Shown piece after piece: positions 57,547 to 64,000 of a stretch of 64,000 bases of DNA. Under the pieces are notes generated by a model. The model ran no database searches and had not been told where the DNA came from. It saw only the letters and a list, made by a program, of their open reading frames with translations. Positions within the stretch are counted from its first letter, which is position 1. Every line of letters begins with the position of its first letter. This stretch comes from Pyxicephalus adspersus (lineage: Eukaryota; Chordata; Amphibia; Anura; Pyxicephalidae): contig NC_092859.1 of assembly GCF_032062135.1 (NCBI RefSeq), forward strand, positions 32,695,367 to 32,759,366. Direction: 5' to 3'. The position numbers and the translations under genes are program-made.

Positions 57547-57879
57547 CATCCTGAACTTCCAGCTCAACATCCTTCTTCAGGTCATTGAATGGTCCTGGGA
57601 TTTCCACCCTGCAGCAGTATGTCCCTTCGTCTTCCTTGAATACGCCATTGATTGTCAGTGACACATCCCCCCCCAATACATTTCCTCGTAACTCATATCT
57701 GTTTGATTCACTCCAGGTTACTTTGTCTCCATCTGTACTGAGAATCTTATTGGGGCATCCTGTGATCCCACAACTACCTCGCCCCCAGCACATGGGACTT
57801 TTCTCTTCTGTAGTAGAGTACTTGCAGGGTAAGCTCAATATACTATCCACTGGTCCCCGTACAAGATTGTCTTGTAAAG
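57547..57879 (-). CDS. TIM IgV exon H
   Basis: 333 bases, acceptor 'tgttctctttacag', donor G|GTATT, phase 1-1. Text: LQDNLVRGPVDSILSLPCKY, MCWGRGSCGITGCPNKIL, VTWSESNRYELRGN, GGDVSLTI, DEGTYCCRVEIPGPFNDLKK. Six cysteines and FND are kept. A candidate signal exon lies 91 bases upstream. It is closest to G at the N-terminus and to F at the CCRVEIPG block, so duplicates may have exchanged sequence. Confidence 0.88.
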
Positions 57880-57970
57880 CTGTAAAGAGAACAGAAGAAA
57901 TGGTCAAACATATGCTACAACATGAATCATACCAGGGGGAACATTGGTTGGCTTTTGCCATTGATCTCAC

Positions 57971-58070
57971 CATTAAAATTTGATTGCAAGCATGCACTTT
58001 CTGGGGCTCTGATCCCAAAGAAACAATAATACAGGTAAGCCAGGCAGGCAGTGTGAAGCAGGGGAGTCAT
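57971..58070 (-). CDS. possible signal-peptide exon for IgV H
   Basis: ATG at 58070 opens MTPLLHTACLAYLYYCFFGI, followed by RAPESACLQSNFN and G|GTGAGA, phase 1. The 91-base intron to IgV H has a good pyrimidine tract. The join to IgV H would give Ala then LQDN. Against it, the peptide is long for this family, holds an extra cysteine after the hydrophobic part, and an upstream in-frame ATG exists. If wrong, H depends on the leader at 60793. Confidence 0.3.
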
Positions 58071-58706
58071 AGCACATTCATTGTGAGTGCAACACGTGTT
58101 GTATCGTGCAGTAATGCATAGTCTGCACTGCTGGGTGTTGCATTCCCATAACAAGTTCATGTGTTATTTCCTGTGTGCAATGCAACGTACTGTTTCCATA
58201 CAAACCAACTGGACTGAAGGGAGAGGGTTTACAGAAAATGCTAAGAATCTTTCAAAAATTTCTGTAAGGTATGGTACCGGGCCTCCTGTTCCCTACTAAC
58301 ACATTTAGCTTGTGTTTTAAATATATTGCACATCATTATCCTAAATTATGAATGGGGTACCTGTGCTCACTCAGGAAATAGACAATACAAGTTTCCCCAA
58401 AGAAATGTTTCCTTTAAAGAAACAAACTGAACAATGAATAGATTGGAGTTGGTGTCCCTGGAGGAGAAACCAAAAACCCAGCACAGCAGAATCCCTGGTG
58501 AAGACTTTGGTGCCACATCTGTACTAAATAAAAGCAGGAACAAAATGGCAATTGTTCCAAACAATTTATAACCAGCAAGGTGCACAATGAAAGAACAAAC
58601 AATACAAGGTTTACTAGAACACTTACTAGCCAATACTTGCTCTTGATTGTCACTCAGAAAATTGACCTCTCCCAGTTTTAAAATGCAAAAACGTAAAGTC
58701 ACTTAC

Positions 58707-59036
58707 TGTTTTGAATCTCCACTCTTATCTCTCTCTGCAGGTCGTATTCTAAGGTCTTTACTCGGCAGCAATAAGTGCCACTGTCATCCAGGGTGACGTC
58801 AGGGACTTGCAGGGATGCATCGCCTTCTCCCAAATTCCCTTCCATCTGGTACCTTTCTGATTTTCTCCAGGTTATTTTGCTGGCCTCCACTTTGATGATG
58901 GGGCTGTTACAGTTAAGGGCAGAGCAGCTACCCCGTCCCCAACATAGGTTGCTGGGGTTTTTGCTGGATGGGAATGTGCAGGGTATTACTATATTTTCGC
59001 CTACTGTTGCTGTCACTCGATGTGCCGATATTATAG
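58707..59036 (-). CDS. TIM IgV exon I, no FND motif
   Basis: 330 bases, acceptor 'acatgcacag', donor A|GTAAGT, phase 1-1. Text: (A)IISAHRVTATVGENIVIPC, LCWGRGSCSALNCNSPII, ITWRKSERYQMEGN, EGDASLQV, DSGTYCCRVKTLEYDLQREI. The six cysteines are kept but the FG loop reads TLEYDLQ, with no PGxFND. Phosphatidylserine binding through the usual metal site is therefore unlikely. It is the first IgV after the clear signal exon at 60793. Confidence 0.88.
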
Positions 59037-59522
59037 CTGTGCATGTAGATGTAAAAAAAACAATGAGTGCAATGAAAGGAAACTCTACCTTCCTAAAGGA
59101 GGGCCTGCCATGCTTTAAGCCTAATTCCAGTCAATATTTTATCTTTTTTCAGTAAAGTAAGAAAAAGTTAACATTTTTGGCATTTTGTCTGTTACACCAT
59201 TATGGATTTCTTCACTTTCTGTACCTGTGACTATAAGAAATGAATGGGCCGCTTTATTGCAATGCGAAATAATGAGTGTATATTAATGGAAGACACAAGT
59301 ACGCAGAGGTCTGAATAGGTCATTATTGGCACTTTGACATCCACTTTAAATTGGTAACCTTTAGTCATAGTTATAGCGTCAACATGATAAACAATAAATA
59401 GGGTAAATGAGAAGTTATTATAGACAAAACTCCTAACGAAACTACCGTGACACAGTTTAAAAACTATGCTCTAAAATATCTAAGAATTTGATGTATAAAC
59501 CCCAATATTCTGTGGTATCTAA

Positions 59523-59525
<3 letters not shown>

Positions 59526-59565
<40 letters not shown>

Positions 59566-59577
59566 GGGGGGGGGGGG
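59526..59577. repeat. (GT)n microsatellite followed by a G-run
   Basis: About 18 GT units then about 14 G. Confidence 0.95.
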
Positions 59578-60792
59578 TTAATTAATTACAACTTATACCA
59601 TATTTTTTTGTTTTACACAGACACAAATTTCCCCACTCTGTCCAAAGTGCTTGTTTGTCTGGTGTTAAACTTTAATATCTGCTAGCTATTGGTATCTGAT
59701 CCCAAATTAAACATGTCTTGCCAATGTTTGTACTAAGGCCTGATTGTAGCCAAACTTTATTTTTTAGTTGTTCCTACAGGACTCTCTAGTTGAATGAAAA
59801 AAATAGCATTCAAATTTACACATAACATCACATCATCAGTGATGATTTTTTTGCCATTTTTTCCACTTATTAGTGTGATGTACTGTACACATTCTTTAGC
59901 CCTAAAACAGTTGGCAACATGGAGTGCAACAACATCACATACATTGCCATATATATCAGTTTCTGTATAAACTTGGCAGAGGGATTCTGCCATTACTCAT
60001 CTTTTTAGGAATCTATCGCTGCCTAGTAATATGTTAATCCTCTGGCTTCAGTGTTATCTCATCTGATGACCAGGATTAGGTGTGCAGGTACATCAAATGA
60101 CATTTTTCTACTAGTTCTTACTTTGTGTCTCAGTAATGGCTATTGATTGGGTTCCTTTAGGCCCCCCTTCACATTTGACCATATGCTTACTAATCAGTGT
60201 TTTTTCTGATTTTTTTTTTTTTTTCTGATTTTTCTAATTCAGTGTTTCTTTTAAAGCCGCCATAGAATTGTACATTTGTACATTCGCCTCCATCACAGCA
60301 GCACAATATGTTCTACAGAAAAAACAATTTTTTCTGGATACTGATTAATGATTGATTTAACTGCACCTTGGTGCAATGTATGGTAATATTACACAAAGAA
60401 GGGTGCCATAACACAACACTATTTCACTGCAAATTAAAAGAGAACAAAAAATTATGTTTTTGAACCTTGTTTTTGTTCAGTGACTAATGGTGGGCTGATC
60501 CACCCACTATCTTCTCATCTTTTACATTTACTTCTAGTAGAGTGAAACCCTACCAGGGAGTACCACACCTGCTGCTGATAAATAAGTGAAGATTTATGGT
60601 AATAAAACTCCTTTAACATGGTAATGTTTTGAGAACAAGGCTAGGAACGCAGGTGCAAAGATCTTGCCGATTGCTTCTACACAATGTATATTATAAAGAG
60701 ATTTAGAAGAGCAGCATTTACATCAAATAAATGTATCCCATTATTCTGTCCAGGTTTAGATAATGCCAGAGTTCCCTCATAGCCATGCTTAC
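59578..60792. other. intron between signal exon and IgV I; no repeat recognised
   Basis: AT-rich, with a T-run at 60211-60222. No further exon was found. Confidence 0.5.
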
Positions 60793-60841
60793 CTGGAAAA
60801 CCCAGCAGGACAATGGAGAGCCACAACATGCAGAGACCCAT
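60793..60841 (-). CDS. TIM signal-peptide exon (joins IgV I)
   Basis: ATG at 60841 starts MGLCMLWLSIVLLGFP and the exon ends G|GTAAGC, phase 1. The next exon begins CT, giving Ala and then IISAHR. Short N-region, hydrophobic core and small residues near the end make a classic cleavable leader. Exon phase matches every IgV exon in the array, so this leader could serve I alone or a transcript that also includes H, G and F. 5' UTR sequence upstream reads 'ctgccttggattattcaca'. No TATA box is evident. Confidence 0.8.
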
Positions 60842-61636
60842 TGTGAATAATCCAAGGCAGAGAATTCTCAGACTGGACTAGAGATGAGCTTGATATGTGG
60901 ACAGAAAAGGAAGAGGAAGAGCTTGTAAAAAGTCAACAAAACGTCACCTTGTAATTATGCCATTCTAGTAAATAAAATAATTGCTTACAAAGCACAAAAA
61001 GTACTGAGCCTTTTCTGGAAAACTATGGAGCAGAATTTTGAAATCACTAAATACACATGAGGGTGAAGTGAAGGCCGTAGACAAACATGTTTTGAAACAT
61101 TCAAAGTTTAAAGAGAACCTGCCACAACTAGTCTTACGCAAAAGTCAAATATTGAGTCAAACTGTTAAAATGTTAGGCCCTTCTTAAAATAAAAAAGGAA
61201 CACATTTGTCTATTTATTTAACTTAACTAACATTGATTTGGGCTCTTCAACTTGAAAGAAGGATCAACGGTCATCTGAAGACAGATAGTTGCTACCTAAT
61301 CAGATTCCTGATATCTCATACTATTTCTAAATTTTGAGTATAAGGTTTCTACATAACAGAATGCTGTAGATATTTATCGATCTCTAATTAATAAGATGTT
61401 TATGTGACAATGAGTGTTCCACGATCAGAAAGTTTGCTTAGTTTCATTTTGTTTTGTAAATAATTGCAGCCAGATCCTGAAAGTCGTCTTTAAAAGCATC
61501 AAAATTCCAAAATTTGCCTGTGCTTCTAGAAGCAACAAGCAAGTGTGTATAAATAGGTTTACCTTGGGAGGCTTTTTCCTGGAATTTATCTGACTATATC
61601 AGATTTAGTAATCAATATTTCCAGCACATCAAATTA

Positions 61637-62886
61637 CCAGTGTGTTTAAAAAAGTGAAAAAAATTTTAATCACAAAAATAACTTTTATTTCCATAGATGC
61701 ATTGGGAACACTGGAGATTCTATTCCAAATCAAAAGATGAAGAAAAATGCATTAATTTTGTGTTATTTCTTTACAAAAAGTGAAGAAAAGAGAGTATTAG
61801 GCTGTTTAAAATAATAGCAGTGTGAAGTTTAATTATTTAGGTCATTTAATCTGGAAATACAGCTAACAATGATAGCATTAATATTTAAGGAAGGAAGGTA
61901 GCAAATGCTGGTTATAGTGCATTTCTCGTTGAAAATCTGCGTAAAAATGGTTGTTCCAGACATTGTTCAGATGAACAGTGTACTTTGAATAAAAAGTTGA
62001 TAGGAGAAGGGAAAACATATAAAGAAGTGCAGAAAATAATAGGCTGCTCAAATGGCAACCGAAACCTAAAAGATGTGGAAGAACATGTAAAACTACCATT
62101 CAACTGGATAGAAGAATATCCAAAATGACAAAGACTTAGCCAATAATCAGCTCCAGGAGATCAAACAAGGTGTAAAGTTACCTGTGAGTAACGTTACAAT
62201 TAGAAGTCGCCTATGTAAAGCCAAGCTATTGACATAAAGTCCCAGTGCTGAAAATAAAAAGACGTGTGCTGAAGAGGTTACAGTTTGACAAAGATTGTTC
62301 TTTTTGGGTCTAGGGGCCGCAGACAATTTCTCAGATGAACCAGATGGCATATCAGGGATCATGGATCAGTTGCAATATATCAAAATACTTGAAGAGGCCA
62401 TGCCAAAGAAGTAATACCCTTGAAATGGGTGTTTCAACAAGACAGCAACCCTGAACACACGTCAGTAAATAACCAACAAGACTGCTATTGTTGGATGGCC
62501 AGGCCAGTCTTCAATTCAATGGAAAAACATTAACATCTTGGGGCAATACCATGAAATGCAGCTGAATTGTGAAATGAAGTCCAATAACCCTGGGCTGAAA
62601 TACCAGTTCACAACAGAAGTTGGTTCCATGCAGCACTGATGTGCAGCACTTCTCAGAAACAGTGGTTATGGTTGATGGTCGAGTTTGTAAAGAATGCAGA
62701 CACTGTTAAGGTTTTGTACAGCCTAATATTTTTTTTCTTCACCTTCTGTGAAGCAACAACAGAAATTCGATAATCTTCATGTTTTGATTGGAATAGAATG
62801 TGCAGTATTCCCAATGCATTTGAGCATATGGAAATAAAAGCTGTTGTAAGGATTTTGAGCTTTATTCACCATTTTAAACACACTAC
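61637..62886 (+). mobile_element. Tc1-like transposon with long inverted repeats, decayed
   Basis: The left end (cagtgtgtttaaaaaagtg) and right end (caccattttaaacacacta) are inverted copies, and similarity continues for about 110-120 bases ('ttttatttccata', 'tgcattgggaa.act', 'attctattcca'). TA flanks both sides. Plus-strand transposase remnants include LIGEGKTYKEVQKIIGCSN and WVFQQDSNPEHTS (catalytic Asp block). Many stops. Confidence 0.85.
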
Positions 62887-63670
62887 TAATATTATGAACA
62901 CAACTGTACCTATGAATATCTCAGAATAGAAACAGGGAAGTATATATTACTGCACATTATAATATAGCTTATATATCAAGGTGCATCAAGGGGCCTTGAT
63001 CCTTATCCTTCTTTTTCAACTTAATAAGTTCCTGACCAAGAACAAGCTTGTGCACAGGATTGCTCTGGGTCAGCAAATAACTCCGTAATGAGCTTGTCGG
63101 GCACTCCTGACTCCTGTGATGACCAAGGAGTAAGAAAATGGAACTACAGTGCAGAAGATGGAACATCTGTCAGGCTTTCCCAGAAGTGTGGAATGATAAG
63201 ACTGCACCACTGCATTGTAGGATAGTTGAAAAGCAACATCTCTTCAGTTACAGGTGCCTAGGATTTTAGATTGTTAGATTGTAGAAATCTGACACAGTCT
63301 CTAAGAAATATCTACTATATCAGATTACACATGGATAATTCAATTCTGCTCAAAATCTGTAAAATGAAAACCTGCCATGAAAGAAACATGGAACACCACT
63401 ACTAAAAACGCTGAAGCCCCCTGGCCTTAACACCAAACGATTGATTCATTGATATAATGCAGATTAGGATTCCAGACAACATTCTGATCAAGGACTCTAA
63501 ATATAAGAGACTAGGTCAGATTAGCAGCCTGGCATCGAAGTTAAATGTGGATTTCTCACATTTTGACTTTAAAACATCTATGCTGGCACAACAAACAAGT
63601 CTAAACCTAAAACTGTGTTCTTTCCTGCCAAACATCCTTGTTTTAGGCTAATAATTCACTAAATATTTAA
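62887..63670. other. no gene recognised
   Basis: AT-rich DNA with short ORFs of no known family. Confidence 0.4.
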
Positions 63671-63821
63671 TTTTTTTTTTGTGAAACTGATTTTTTATTG
63701 AAAAGTTTTACATATACAACAAAAGGGACAAAACAAAAAGAACACAGATATTACCACAGTATACAGGAGCATTATCAATATAATACCAAAACCATATAAT
63801 GGTTAACAAATATATAAATAA

Positions 63822-63860
<39 letters not shown>

Positions 63861-64000
63861 CATATACATATAAAAAAGCTACAAAAAGAAACAACAATAG
63901 TGGAGTGCAAATTAAACAATGTGGTTTCAAAACGTAACATCTCACTAAATATTGAATTTAAAATGGCATAGAGTCTGCTCTGTTATCACATTGCAGCAAG
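63671..64000 (-). mobile_element. LINE 3' end, continuing past the right edge
   Basis: On the minus strand it ends 'caataaaaaatcagtttcac' and a short A-run, which is a LINE-type poly(A) signal and tail. An AT microsatellite at 63820-63856 lies inside. Confidence 0.5.

Overview
The window is vertebrate nuclear DNA, most likely from a frog. The evidence is the repeat mix: tRNA-like SINEs ending in a 'gcgctatataaat' tail, Tx1/L1-type LINEs, Tc1, mariner and hAT transposons, 'gctgcgtacac' MITEs and Gypsy-type LTR elements. Genes are split into small exons with GT/AG borders. There are three N gaps (1465-1688, 23194-24009, 48582-48664). I cannot name the species from sequence alone.

The only host genes I can support are members of the TIM family (T-cell immunoglobulin and mucin domain; HAVCR/TIMD), all on the minus strand. 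Seven IgV exons or exon remnants carry the TIM signature: six cysteines, CWGxGxC, VTW, RYxL and YCCRV. An eighth, at 22.8 kb, keeps only the 3' half. From right to left they are I (58.7 kb), H (57.5), G (54.4), F (53.3), E (47.7), C (39.6), D (27.0) and B (22.8). C has the best gene model: signal exon 41.6 kb, IgV 39.6-40.0, stalk 37.1, transmembrane 36.0, tyrosine tail 32.4; one linker exon is missing. B, D and E are broken. F, G, H and I are intact IgV exons of identical phase (1-1) and near-regular spacing. One convincing signal-peptide exon (60.8 kb) and one weak one (58.0 kb) lie upstream. They could be four small genes or one receptor with several tandem IgV domains.

Layout: 1-2.7 kb is the end of an hAT transposon. 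2.7-3.4 kb is a stray piece of the TIM duplication unit. 3.4-7.2 kb has no gene. 7.2-13.3 kb is a decayed Gypsy element on the minus strand whose integrase lies before the reverse transcriptase, as in Gmr1-like elements. 14.7-16.4 kb is a second Gypsy fragment. 17-28.8 kb is TIM unit B/D, heavily broken by mariner, LTR and LINE insertions. 30-32 kb holds complex inverted repeats and an L1 fragment. 32.4-42 kb is TIM unit C with an L1 in one intron. 42.6-49.1 kb is TIM pseudogene E. 50-52 kb holds MITEs and palindromes. 53-61 kb is the F-G-H-I IgV array with a Tc1 element between G and H. 61.6-62.9 kb is a Tc1-like element with long inverted repeats, and the right edge is an L1 3' end.

Function, from family knowledge: TIM proteins are type I surface receptors on immune cells. 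Their IgV domain binds phosphatidylserine through a metal site built on the FND motif of the FG loop, and the tail signals through tyrosines. C, F, G and H keep FND; I and E do not. The locus looks like a birth-and-death immune receptor cluster.
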